Assembly (NCBI GenBank): GCA_947095585.1
Contig: OX352762.1
Span: 42,332,537 to 42,396,536, forward strand
Length of the DNA stretch: 64,000 nt
Origin: Nephrocerus scutellatus
Lineage: Eukaryota; Arthropoda; Insecta; Diptera; Pipunculidae
Reading direction: 5' to 3'
Shown: positions 25,737-34,870 of the stretch, in pieces
Numbering within the stretch: position 1 is the first letter of the stretch
How the letters are laid out: every line of letters begins with the position of its first letter
The notes under the pieces: model-generated
The model's database searches: none
Seen by the model: the letters and a program-made list of their open reading frames with translations, nothing else
What the model was told of the DNA's origin: nothing
Translations under genes and position numbers: made by a program

Positions 25737-28700
25737 CTGAAATGGGAGGTTTGTTTTTGAGGTGAGACTTATGTATTCGTTTTCCATTGGTTGTTGTTAC
25801 TGTAACGGTGTTATCTAATCCTACAGTTTCTTTATGATATATGGGTTTTTCTTTTCCCTTTATTTGTTTATTTCTTTTATATACTGTTTCACCAGGATTG
25901 TAGTTTCTTGGTGGAGATCTTTTTTGATTGTGTCTGTTGATCTGATTCCTTTGATTACGTAAAATTTCGTATCTTAAATCAGTGTTAATTATGTTTTTAA
26001 AATCTGTTAAATTCTGATAATTTATTCTCTGACTTCTTCCAAAGAAGATATCGGCAGGTTTCTTTTTTGTTACCGAGTGGATTGTATTGTTATATCTGTC
26101 TACTGCTATATTAATTATTTCTTTTATCGAATAGTCTGGGAATTCTCTTTGAAGACATCTTATTATTTCAATAATAGTTGAGTGTACTCTTTCCACAGCT
26201 CCATTGACCTCACTTTTTTGCGGGGGGGCTAGGTAGAGAGTTACTCCGAGACCTTCTATATAATTAAGGATGATTGGGCTTATAAAGCTACTTTCATTGT
26301 CAGTTACCAGTATCTTTGGGACAGTAAAGAAATGCAATAATTTTATTATTCTGTTTCTAACGTGTAAAACTGATTTATTTTTAATGTGAAAAAATTTTGT
26401 GAATTTTGAAAATTTGTCCACACATGTTATGAATTTTTCTCTTTTAATTTCGATGATGTCCATATGTAATATCTCGGTTGGATATGATGGAATTGGAGTT
26501 GGTTGCAATTCAGGTTTTGGTGGATGTCTGTCATATTTGTTAGAACAACAAACATCACAAGAGTCGGTATACTTTTTTATTAGTTTGTTCATTTGAGGGA
26601 AATAGTATTTTTCTAAAATTTGTTCCCTGTTTTCCTTATGATTCCGGTGTGCGCGTTTGTGCTCGTCTTGAATTATTTTCAGTTTATTTTCCTCATTTGC
26701 GATATCCGTAACTACTCTTTGCGTGATTCTAATTTTGAAGTGAGAAAAAAACTCTCTATATACTTCTCCTAACAATGGAATAATGTGTTCTGGTATTTTA
26801 ATTCCATTCAGTATACTTGGATTTAGTTTTTCTTTTAAAATTTGAGCTAGGTTGACTTTATCGAAAGATTGTAATCTTATATAATGCCTGTGGAATTTAG
26901 GATGTGGTTGTTCATAGCAAATCATATCGTTTCCTTCAGAAAAAATTAACTGGTTTCTAAAGACGTTAATCGGTGCCTCGCAGTGTGGTATGAGGTCAGT
27001 GCTATCTTCTTCTGCACTGTGTTGTGTTCCAGAAGAAGTTAGAACGTTTAATTCCGTTGGAAGTCTTGAGAGGGCATCCGCTACAACATTTGTTCTACCT
27101 GGTTTATATATAAGGGAATAATTAAACTCTTCAATTTTTGCCTTCCACCTTTTGAGTTTTGCATTATTATTGCGGTTACTCAAGGCAAATGTTAAAGGCT
27201 GATGATCTGTTAAGATTTTTATGCACTTGGCTCCATAAAGGTACGTCCTAAGCTTATCGAGTGACCAAACGATTGCTAGTAATTCCTTCTCGATTACTGA
27301 ATAGTTTTCTTCAACTTTGGTTAGTGACCTGGATATAAATGTGATAGGTCTATCCTTGCCCATTTCTCCTTGGGATAGAACGGCTCCAATTGCAAAATTA
27401 GAGGCATCCGTTGTTAGAATGAATGGCATTTCAAAGTTTGGGAAAATTAAAATGTCTGAGGACACGAGCATTTCCTTAAGATTTGTAAATGCTTTCAAAG
27501 CTTGATCGTCAAGGTGTACTTCCTTTTTTCTTGATTGATTTGCCTTTATTTGAGCATTCAATCCCCTAGTTAGGTTTGTCAAAGGCTTAGCTATTTTTGC
27601 AAAGTCTTTAATAAACTTTCGATAGTACGATGCTAGACCAAGAAAGCTCTTTAGGTCTTTAAGATTTTGTGGTGCTGGAATTTTTTGGATTGCAGCAATT
27701 TTTTTCGGGTCTGCACGTATTCCTTCCTGAGTAATTATGTACCCTAAGAAATCCACTTCGGATCTCAAAAATTTAGATTTTTCCAAATTTACTCTTAAGT
27801 TGGCTTTTCCCAGAAATGAAAAAACCTCGTCAAGATTTCTATTATGCTCGTCCCGGTTCTTTCCGAAGACGATTATATCGTCTATATAGACGTAGCACAT
27901 CTTCCCGATAAGTGGTTTTAACACATCATTGATCATACGCTGAAAAATTGCAGGAGCATTTTTTAAACCAAACGGGAGTCGAGTAAACTCGTATTTTCCG
28001 TTTGCCGTGGAAAATGCAGTTTTTGGAATGTCACTAGTTTTCATTTTTATTTGATGAAAACCAGAAGTTAGGTCAAGAGTTGTGAAGAATTTGCATTCTC
28101 CAAGACTTGCTAGGGTGTTCGTAATGTCCGGGATAGGGTATGCGTCTGGGATAGTAATTGCGTTAAGACGCTTAAAATCTATAACTAGCCTGTATTGTTT
28201 TTCTCCTGCTGAATTAGCCTTCTTCGGGACAATCCAGAGAGGAGAGTTGTACGGGCTTTTGGATGGTCTAATAATACCATCTGCAAGCATTTTCTCAATT
28301 TGATTTTCTACTTCTGACCTCAAATTAGCTGGATAGGGGTACGACTTTGTGTAGACCGGTTCAGACGTTGTAGTTTTTATTTCTGCACGGACACTTGTAT
28401 CGATTGCTCCACAATCAGCAATGGTACCAAAAAGTTTGTCATGTTTTTTCAGGATGTTCTGAATTTCATTTTCAATGTCAGTGTTTGTTTGTACGCTGTT
28501 GACTTGTTTGGAATATTTTGCCTTTAGTTTTATTTTTATGTTAGGACTTATGTGCAAGATACTGTTTTTCCTATCAATTACAGCCTCCAAATTCCTCAAA
28601 GTATCGTCTCCTATTATTCCGTCAAATGATTTTAAGCCAGGGAGAACGAAGAAATCTAGTATACTGTTATTACCTAGGCTTCTGAAAAAGGGACCACTTA

Positions 28701-28889
28701 TTTTGTGGGTGATCTCAAGCTGTCCCGCAGCTGATTGTATTTTAAACGGTGTTTTAATAGGTTTGGAATTTGTTGCAATTCTACTTGACACAAAGTTTTT
28801 GTTAGCTCCTGTGTCGATTAGGAATTTTAACGTTTTACCATCTCTGGTAACATACTCTAGGTAGGGTACGCTAGAGAGGCTTCCGTCAT
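25732..28889 (-). CDS. pol: Errantivirus Pol (protease, RT, RNase H, integrase)
   Basis: The open frame yields 1019 residues from the first Met at 28791, plus an upstream stretch that carries the protease site LIDTGANKNF (about 28800-28821). The RT core has the YIDD catalytic box at about residue 302. RNase H begins near residue 465 with LTTDASNFAIGAVLSQ. Integrase has an HHCC finger (H-x-H...CDVCC) near 710. Its DD35E triad lies in LHMDII, VTDNESS and GAVERV, with exactly 35 residues between the second Asp and the Glu. All catalytic residues I looked for are present. No first Met precedes the protease, so the protein depends on frameshifting from gag. Confidence 0.95.
25737..25748 (-). promoter_or_regulatory. 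Candidate splice acceptor for env mRNA
   Basis: On the minus strand CTCCCATTTCAG precedes the env frame and overlaps the last codons of pol. Errantiviruses make env from a spliced RNA whose acceptor lies at the end of pol, so position and sequence fit. The env frame is open from this AG without an ATG, so the start codon would come from the upstream exon. Confidence 0.65.
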
Positions 28890-30092
28890 AAAATTTATTT
28901 CAGGAGTTTCGTCTACGATTTCCTCGTAGTCGAACTCTTCATCTGTTTGATATGTGTTATCATCCGGATCTATCTGCTTAAGATCTGAATTTTCAACAGT
29001 GTTTGTAGCAAAAAGCCGTTGCTGCTTTCGGGGCAAGTTTGATGACTCATTCGATCTTCTGGGGAGAGGGTTGTTTGCAGGTCTATTTATGTAATTTACA
29101 CGATGTGTTTGAATAGACTGATCGATTTCCATAGGTTGTGGGGGTTTTTGTTGTGTTGGTCTTGGGGGTGGATTATTATATTGGTTGGGGTAGTATTCCG
29201 CATATCGAGGTGTATTATAAATCATATTTTTTTCGATTGGAGTTATTTGTCTAGGTGGCATTCTTGGCCTATACTGTGATTTATTGGGGAACATTTGATT
29301 TATGGGTGCGGATATAGTACTGTTTATGCCTCTGTTGTAGATCGGAAGGCTTCTGAAATTAAGATTCTGAAACTCGAGGCATGAGGTGTATGCCTCTGGT
29401 AAAGTCTTGGGTTTCTGGATGACAAGCATCCTTGAAACATCACCATTTAGACCTCTGATAAATATATCTAAAGCCCTGTTCCTATAGTTTTCTGTTAGAG
29501 CACAAATAGTCTCTTGAGAGTAGTCTTCGGTTTTTAATTTATTTATTAACAAGGAAAGTTGATGATTGACTCTTGCATAGAACTCGTCTATACTTTGTCT
29601 TCCTTGATTCATTGAATTGAGCTCGTGTTCAAGGGTACGAACGTCACGTTTATCTGCGTAATGCAGGGATAAACATTTTTTAATTGTTGACCAATCGTCG
29701 TCAAAAATATTGTACGAAATAAGGGCAGTATCGGCTGGGCCTCTAATTTTCTGTCTTATATGTTGTATGATTGCCCTGTAAATGGGCTTAAGTTTGACTA
29801 TCTCGTAGTCTTTTAATATGGATTCAACGCTGTGGATCCATGAAATATAGTGAACTGGATTTCCGTCAAAAATTTGCAAGTCTCTAACGCAGTCGGGGAG
29901 TTTCCTAATATCTATAAGGTCTTGCTCACTTTTTGGAAGAGCTAGGGTTGCAGGAGGGGTTTGGGAAGTATTTTGAGGAGGGCTGACTCTGCATTCGAGT
30001 TGTTGCAAACGGGTATTAATTAGCTTGATTTGCTCCATTTGAGCATTTACAGCCCCAGTTAGCTGGGTTATTAAATCTTTCACTTGTTCCAT
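28857..30092 (-). CDS. gag: Errantivirus Gag
   Basis: A 411-residue open frame from an ATG at 30092. It starts with a coiled-coil-like helix (QMEQIKLINTRLQQLE). The capsid-type region includes FDGNPVHYISWIHSVESIL and a central IDEFYARVNHQLSLLINKL, typical of gypsy/17.6/297 Gag. There is no CCHC knuckle, as usual for errantiviruses. The C-terminal third is rich in Pro, Asn and Arg, which would suit RNA binding. It would form the particle core. The frame overlaps pol, which lies in the -1 frame, and the stop codon is at 28857-28859. Confidence 0.93.
   Translation of the reverse strand: MEQVKDLITQLTGAVNAQMEQIKLINTRLQQLECRVSPPQNTSQTPPATLALPKSEQDLIDIRKLPDCVRDLQIFDGNPVHYISWIHSVESILKDYEIVKLKPIYRAIIQHIRQKIRGPADTALISYNIFDDDWSTIKKCLSLHYADKRDVRTLEHELNSMNQGRQSIDEFYARVNHQLSLLINKLKTEDYSQETICALTENYRNRALDIFIRGLNGDVSRMLVIQKPKTLPEAYTSCLEFQNLNFRSLPIYNRGINSTISAPINQMFPNKSQYRPRMPPRQITPIEKNMIYNTPRYAEYYPNQYNNPPPRPTQQKPPQPMEIDQSIQTHRVNYINRPANNPLPRRSNESSNLPRKQQRLFATNTVENSDLKQIDPDDNTYQTDEEFDYEEIVDETPEINFMTEASLAYPT
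28890..28896 (-). promoter_or_regulatory. Candidate -1 ribosomal frameshift site
   Basis: On the minus strand the gag frame reads A AAT TTT, a canonical X XXY YYZ slippery heptamer, 30 bases upstream of the gag stop codon. After a -1 shift the frame runs without a stop into the protease region of pol. This is the expected way to make Gag-Pol, because the protease active site lies upstream of the first Met of pol. A downstream stimulating structure was not established. Confidence 0.8.
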
Positions 30093-30930
30093 TTTTTCAA
30101 ATTAATAACTTGGTTTGTTACTTGTGTAATAACTCTAACTTTTTTCACTTTAAAAAATATATTATTTTGAAATAATGATTGTATATATTTTAATATCAAG
30201 GTTTATAAACTTGGTTTGTTGCTTCTTTTATACTTGTATAATAATTCTTACTCTTTTCAATCTATATAGTATTTAGTATATATATTTGGTGTATTTAAAT
30301 ATCAAGGTTTATATATTTTTATTTTGAAAAAGAAGGTGAAATTTATTTTAAATTCTTGTGGCTAAACTAATAGGTAAGATTAATATATAAAATAAAAATA
30401 ATCGCTTACAGCAAACATACAGCCAACAGCATCTTGTTTAAATCCTTTTGGGCAGTCCGTTTTGTCCTTTTTAGCGTTGCTTACTTGGGAACGGGGTGTG
30501 TCACGTTGGATCCGGTTATCTGGTTATCTCTGATGATCCTGTAATGGTCCTCTGATGTTTCTTCGATGGCTCTCTGATGATTTTCGGGTGGTTCTCCGAT
30601 GGTTATCTGCTGGTTTTCTTTGGTTCTATGATGATTCTTTGATGAGTTGGTCTTAGGCCTCTGGACACTGGTAAAAAATTTTTTCCTGGGCTTTCCAAAA
30701 GTGTTGTAACAAGGTCACCTTTCGCCTTTAGTAGGGCCTTTATTGCCACTTCACACTGTTAATATAGCAAGGGTATATAATAACCACTTCACTTTTTTAA
30801 TAGGCAGGGTGTTTGTATTACCACTTCACACTTTTTTATGATATCAATTTATCAATTTTAAAAGTAGGGAACACTTAGCACTATACACGACTTTTACTTT
30901 TTAATTTTTCGGGTTTAAAGACTTTTGTTT
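30093..30930 (-). other. Errantivirus leader
   Basis: About 840 bases between primer site and gag, with no long open frame. It includes two copies of a segment around CTTGGTTTGTT (near 30110 and 30211) and a run of GATG/TCTGATG repeats near 30520-30650. It should hold packaging signals and the env splice donor, neither of which I can place. Confidence 0.6.
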
Positions 30931-30942
30931 GCTCGGGCGCCA
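30931..30942 (-). promoter_or_regulatory. Errantivirus primer binding site
   Basis: On the minus strand TGGCGCCCGAGC overlaps the last base of the LTR. It matches the start of a tRNA-Lys-type site. The match to the longer Lys sequence stops after about 13 bases. Confidence 0.75.
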
Positions 30943-31324
30943 GTTAAGGTATTTGAGTCGCGCAGCTCCAAAAAAAAATACAACACGTGCAGTTAGAGGT
31001 TGAATCAGAACTACTGATAATTTATTTATTGCGTATATTTATAATTTAACAAATTTGCTTTCAATAATACTTATTCTAGGAATTACAAATTATGCTTATG
31101 CTATTGTTTTAGTTTTAATAATTCTTATTCTAAGAATTATTAAAGCAAGAATATTACTTCTGCAAATTATGCTTACTCTACAGTCTACAGCAAAACAATA
31201 TTGCAACACGGGAAATTGGGTGTCTGGGCAGGTGAAATATTGTGCAGTGTCATCGGTAAAAGGTATTGTGTGGAAACGCAGTGTGGGATTGTGTAAAGGG
31301 CAACGACCGATATTTGTGTTAACT
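30942..31324 (-). repeat. Errantivirus 5' LTR
   Basis: Upstream LTR in the transcriptional (minus) direction. It is 383 bp and ends next to the primer site. It would contain the promoter, but I could not place a core promoter with confidence. Confidence 0.95.
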
Positions 31325-32341
31325 TGTATATGTCAAAGGCGCATACATGCGTCTGAATTTATGGAAATCCAGCACAACAACAACGAACACGATGAAAACA
31401 AGAAGCTAACGGAAAACCAACCGCAGGGAGCACGCAGCTCAAGCAAAAGGTCTATTCTTCCTGAGTTCCTTCCACTGTCCACACCTAATAGTTCAAGAGT
31501 ACTACCTTGCTATTCCTTCCACTGTCCACACCTAATAGTTCAAGAGTACTACCTTGCTATTCCTTCCACTGTTCACAACAAATAGTTTAAGAGTACTACC
31601 TTACTATTATTGTTGAACTACATCCTGCCGAAATCTCAAATCCTCGACTAATCTTTCTTTCAGCTACAGTGGTTCAAGAGTGCTACCTTGCCACTACGAT
31701 TAACCCATAAACTTCTTTCAGCTACAGTGGTTCAAGAGTGCTACCTTGCCACTACGATTAACCCATAAACTTCTTTCAGCTACAGTGGTTCAAGAGTGCT
31801 ACCTTGCCACTACGATTAACCCATAAACTTCTTTCAGCTACAGTGGTTCAAGAGTGCTACCTTGCCACTACGATTAACCCATAAACTTCTTTCAGCTACA
31901 GTGGTTCAAGAGTGCTACCTTGCCACTACAATTAACCCATAAACTTCTTTCAGCTACAGTGGTTCAAGAGTGCTACCTTGCCACTACGATTAACCCATAA
32001 ACTTTCTTTCAGCTACAGTGGTTCAAGAGTGCTACCTTGCCACTACGATTAACCCGTTCTCTCCCAATTCTAGGAGCCAAGGGGTACAAGTACTTTGTAC
32101 TTAAACCCATCGCTAACCCATAGATTTTCTTTCAGTTTTTGTACTTTACTTTACAATTTTTTGCAATTTTCTTTAACGAATGTAAATCCAATGATTGAAC
32201 CAAACTCAAACAATTTTTGAAATAATAAAGAGATTCATTTAATTTTCCAAAACCCAAAAACCATAAATTTTATTGTAACGACCCCCCTTTATTGAACCCT
32301 GGTCACACTGAGTTCTACCCCGGCTGGGAAACTCCGTTACA
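31325..32341 (+). repeat. 5' LTR of Osvaldo-like element, second part
   Basis: Starts with the second TGTA copy and resumes the LTR at TATGTCAAAGG. It ends CCGTTACA at 32341. It contains about ten copies of a GTTCAAGAGTRCTACCTT motif and an AATAAA near 32224 that could serve as a polyadenylation signal. Confidence 0.93.
31661..32053 (+). repeat. 58 bp tandem repeat x7 in 5' LTR
   Basis: The repeat begins CAGCTACAGTGGTTCAAGAG. Copies start at 31661, 31719, 31777, 31835, 31893, 31951 and 32010. A related shorter repeat (TAGTTCAAGAGTACTACCTT) occurs three times just upstream. Such arrays in LTRs often change transcription strength or packaging, but no role can be read here. Confidence 0.95.
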
Positions 32342-32343
32342 AT

Positions 32344-32361
32344 TGGCGCCCGAGCAGGGAC
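32344..32361 (+). promoter_or_regulatory. Primer binding site, tRNA-Lys type
   Basis: TGGCGCCCGAGCAGGGAC lies two bases after the LTR. It differs at one base from the TGGCGCCCGAACAGGGAC site used with tRNA-Lys by several retroviruses. It would prime minus-strand cDNA synthesis. Confidence 0.88.
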
Positions 32362-32427
32362 CCTGGAATTTTAAAAAAACAAAAAAAAACTAAGCCAACA
32401 ACCCAGTAATACCAGCACGAAGACAAG

Positions 32428-33903
32428 ATGGTCAGGACGAGCTGGGTGTACAACCTGTCGAAGGACGAGCTGAAGACCTATTTGAGTGAGTTCAGACTGG
32501 ACAGTAATGGTGCACTCGATGAATTGAGGAAACGTTTCTCCAATTACATCACCGGGAGAGACGTTACGTCGGAGGACGAAACACGTCTCACCGAATTAGA
32601 ACGAATACACACTCGTAGCCAATCACCGCGGCCCCATATATCCCTGAACCCTCCGGATCCAGTGGACCACGATGGACCAAAGGGGGCTATAAGCAGGACA
32701 GCGTCCCCAGCCCTACGAGAGGCAACAGCCACTCGAACTCCATCAGAAACACCAGGGACATCATATCCCATGTTTATCGACCAGATACGAAAGTGGTCAG
32801 TGCGGTACGACGGTGACAAGGAACCTCTTTTATTTATCGAGAGGCTGGAAGAGCTCGCTGACGCCTACTCGTTAAACAAAGACCTCCTTCCAAGGACTAT
32901 GCCCGAGTTACTTCGCGACCGAGCCCTACTGTGGTTCCGCAATAATAACCTGAAGTGGCAGGACTGGAACAGCCTTAAAGCAGACTTCCTGCAATTCTTC
33001 TTGCCCACAAGGTACTGGGAACGTCTGGACGATGAGATTCGCCAAAGACGACAGAAACAGCAGGAACAATTCAAAGACTTCGTAATTGTGATGCAGAATA
33101 TCATGAGGCACGCAAATTACCCCGAAGAAGAACAGGTGGAAAGGATCTTCCGGAACTGCCGCCAGGAATATCAGTTATATATCCGAAGAAAAGACTTCGG
33201 AAATCTCCGCGAGCTCATTGGTCTAGCAGAGGACTACGAAGGTATCCAGGCAAACCAGGAGAGCGCAACGACGACACCTCGAAGAAGTCCACAGGAGAGG
33301 CATTGTATGGTGAGTCAGCCTGAAGAAGGACCATACAATCCTCGAATGACTTGTCGATGGTGCCGACAGGAAGGCCACTTTCAAAAAGAATGCACTAACC
33401 CTCGAGTGATTTTTTGCTGGGACTGTGGCCAACAGGGAATCAGGACAATTGACTGCTGCCGTCAACGTAACTCACACGCTGAGCATCGTCATTTGCCCCT
33501 GTCTGGCGAGAAATCAGCCCTGATCCAGGATAAAGACAGAATTCTCGCCCGCATCATCATCAACCACGAACCCGTTCAGGCAACTATTGACACTGGCGCA
33601 TCCCGCAGTTTCATCAGCGAAGCTTTGGCTGAAAAGTTTCGAAATTTGGACAACGCCACCCCCGTGCAGATCCCAATCCAAATGGCTAACGGAATTCAGA
33701 CAACTGTCCGTCAGGAGTTAAGCGTCAACATTCGGTTTGGGGAATCCTTATGTTCACTGCGCCTGCTAGTGTTGCCGAACGCCGCTGATAATCTTACACT
33801 AGGAATGGACTTCATTACAAGAACCGGAGCCACTTTTAGTCTCGGAGGTGAGTACTTAACACTTCAAACTTTATCAGCAGGTCCGGTTAAACGTCTGACA
33901 TGA
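32428..33903 (+). CDS. gag: Gag-protease polyprotein of Osvaldo-like element
   Basis: A 491-residue open frame starting 67 bases after the primer site. Residues about 10-40 form a SAP-like motif (SKDELKTYLSEF). Residues about 115-275 are a retrotransposon Gag capsid-type region (RYDGDKEPLLFIERLEEL). A CCHC zinc knuckle lies at about 309-322 (CRWCRQEGHFQKEC). A second knuckle at about 330 (CWDCGQQGIRTIDC) has Ile where His is expected, so zinc binding there is doubtful. A retropepsin active site, IDTGASRSF, lies near residue 388, followed by LGMDF near 460. The frame stops where reverse transcriptase should begin. Gag would build the particle and the protease would mature it. The frame is intact, which is notable for an element without polymerase. 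Confidence 0.92.
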   Translation: MVRTSWVYNLSKDELKTYLSEFRLDSNGALDELRKRFSNYITGRDVTSEDETRLTELERIHTRSQSPRPHISLNPPDPVDHDGPKGAISRTASPALREATATRTPSETPGTSYPMFIDQIRKWSVRYDGDKEPLLFIERLEELADAYSLNKDLLPRTMPELLRDRALLWFRNNNLKWQDWNSLKADFLQFFLPTRYWERLDDEIRQRRQKQQEQFKDFVIVMQNIMRHANYPEEEQVERIFRNCRQEYQLYIRRKDFGNLRELIGLAEDYEGIQANQESATTTPRRSPQERHCMVSQPEEGPYNPRMTCRWCRQEGHFQKECTNPRVIFCWDCGQQGIRTIDCCRQRNSHAEHRHLPLSGEKSALIQDKDRILARIIINHEPVQATIDTGASRSFISEALAEKFRNLDNATPVQIPIQMANGIQTTVRQELSVNIRFGESLCSLRLLVLPNAADNLTLGMDFITRTGATFSLGGEYLTLQTLSAGPVKRLT

Positions 33904-34870
33904 AACACATTCCGAGAAGTTAAACAACCACAATTGCCAAAGACCCAACAGCCGCTGAAGTCAGACTTCGTGTGAGTCACACCGTCCAGAAGAAGACGGC
34001 ATCAAAAGTCGTCGCAGCCTAAGGTAACAACAAGGACAAGAGTGGACGAAAGTTACCTCCGTCCAACACAGCGCAGTCCAAGAATTGACGAGAGACACTA
34101 TAGTGTTGAAGGATTCCCACATCCGTTTGGACATACTGCAGTCAGGACTCTCGCCAAAGATTGTCACAGACGCCTTAGCAATCAGCATTACCAGAAGTCG
34201 CCCACAAAAGCTCAACAATCGTCATGGTTGACGAGTACTTCCGTCACTCTAAACCACCAGCAGCCAGAAAACCCATCGTCAAAAACCAAAGCAGCTTGTA
34301 GGAATCATCACCGTCGCCAGGAACATCAACTTGATCAAAAGCTGTCGAAGTCGCCGCAAACGTCGCTACAGACATCATATTCATCACAGAAGCCACAGCC
34401 TTCACAGCTGCCACAGCAGTCACAGGAGCCACAGCAGTCACAGTCGCCACAGCAGTCACAGTCGCCACACCAGTCACATTCGCCACAGCAGTCACAGTCG
34501 CCACAGCAGTCACAACCGCCACAGCCGTCCCAGTCGTCACAGCCAGAAAACCAGCCCTCAAGAACCAAAGCAGCCCTTAGGAATTATCAATGTTGCCAGA
34601 AACTTAATCAAAAGCGTTCAAAATCGCCGCAAACATTGCTAAAGATACAATATTCATCGCAGAAGCCACAGCCATCCCAGTCGCCGCAGTCGTCTGGAAC
34701 CTCACAACACCTACCGCCGACATTAACTAACGCAGTCCCCAGAAGACTCAAAACGACAAGGAGCCGTATGACAATCAAAACCAGGTTTCGTGCACCTCCA
34801 ACAAAGCGTCCGTTTCCAAGTACTAACTATTAGGTAGGGTAAGTACTTGTCCGCCGAAGCAACGGGGGAG
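33904..34870 (+). other. Low-complexity region replacing pol
   Basis: This stretch stands where reverse transcriptase, RNase H and integrase would normally lie. It includes an 18 bp-type repeat, CCACAGCAGTCACAGTCG, around 34400-34540, and a 263-codon open frame (34042-34833) rich in Gln, Ser and Pro. All three forward frames are fairly open across the repeat, so open length alone does not show coding. I see no polymerase motif. It could be a captured or expanded sequence, or a decayed env or accessory region. Confidence 0.75.
34858..34870 (+). promoter_or_regulatory. Polypurine tract of Osvaldo-like element
   Basis: The purine-rich stretch GCAACGGGGGAG lies immediately before the 3' LTR and would prime plus-strand DNA synthesis. 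Confidence 0.85.

Larger units (their letters stand above)
23888..31324 (-). mobile_element. Errantivirus (gypsy group endogenous retrovirus), apparently complete
   Basis: A 7437 bp minus-strand element inserted in the LTR of the Osvaldo-like element, with TGTA duplicated at 23884-23887 and 31325-31328. The LTRs are 383 bp each and identical by eye, start AGTTAA and end TTAACT. It has a primer site, gag, pol, env and a polypurine tract in the standard order, and all three frames look open. Errantiviruses are insect Ty3-like elements that gained an envelope related to baculovirus F proteins. Identical LTRs and open frames point to a very recent insertion. Confidence 0.95.

Noticed and set aside
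31055..31585. 176-codon plus-strand frame across an LTR junction
   Set aside because: It runs antisense through the errantivirus LTR into the other element's LTR, so it is a chance fusion.
34335..34568. Minus-strand Cys-rich frame (CDCCGDCDCC repeats)
   Set aside because: It is the mirror of the CCACAGCAGTCACAG repeat. Several frames are open for the same reason.
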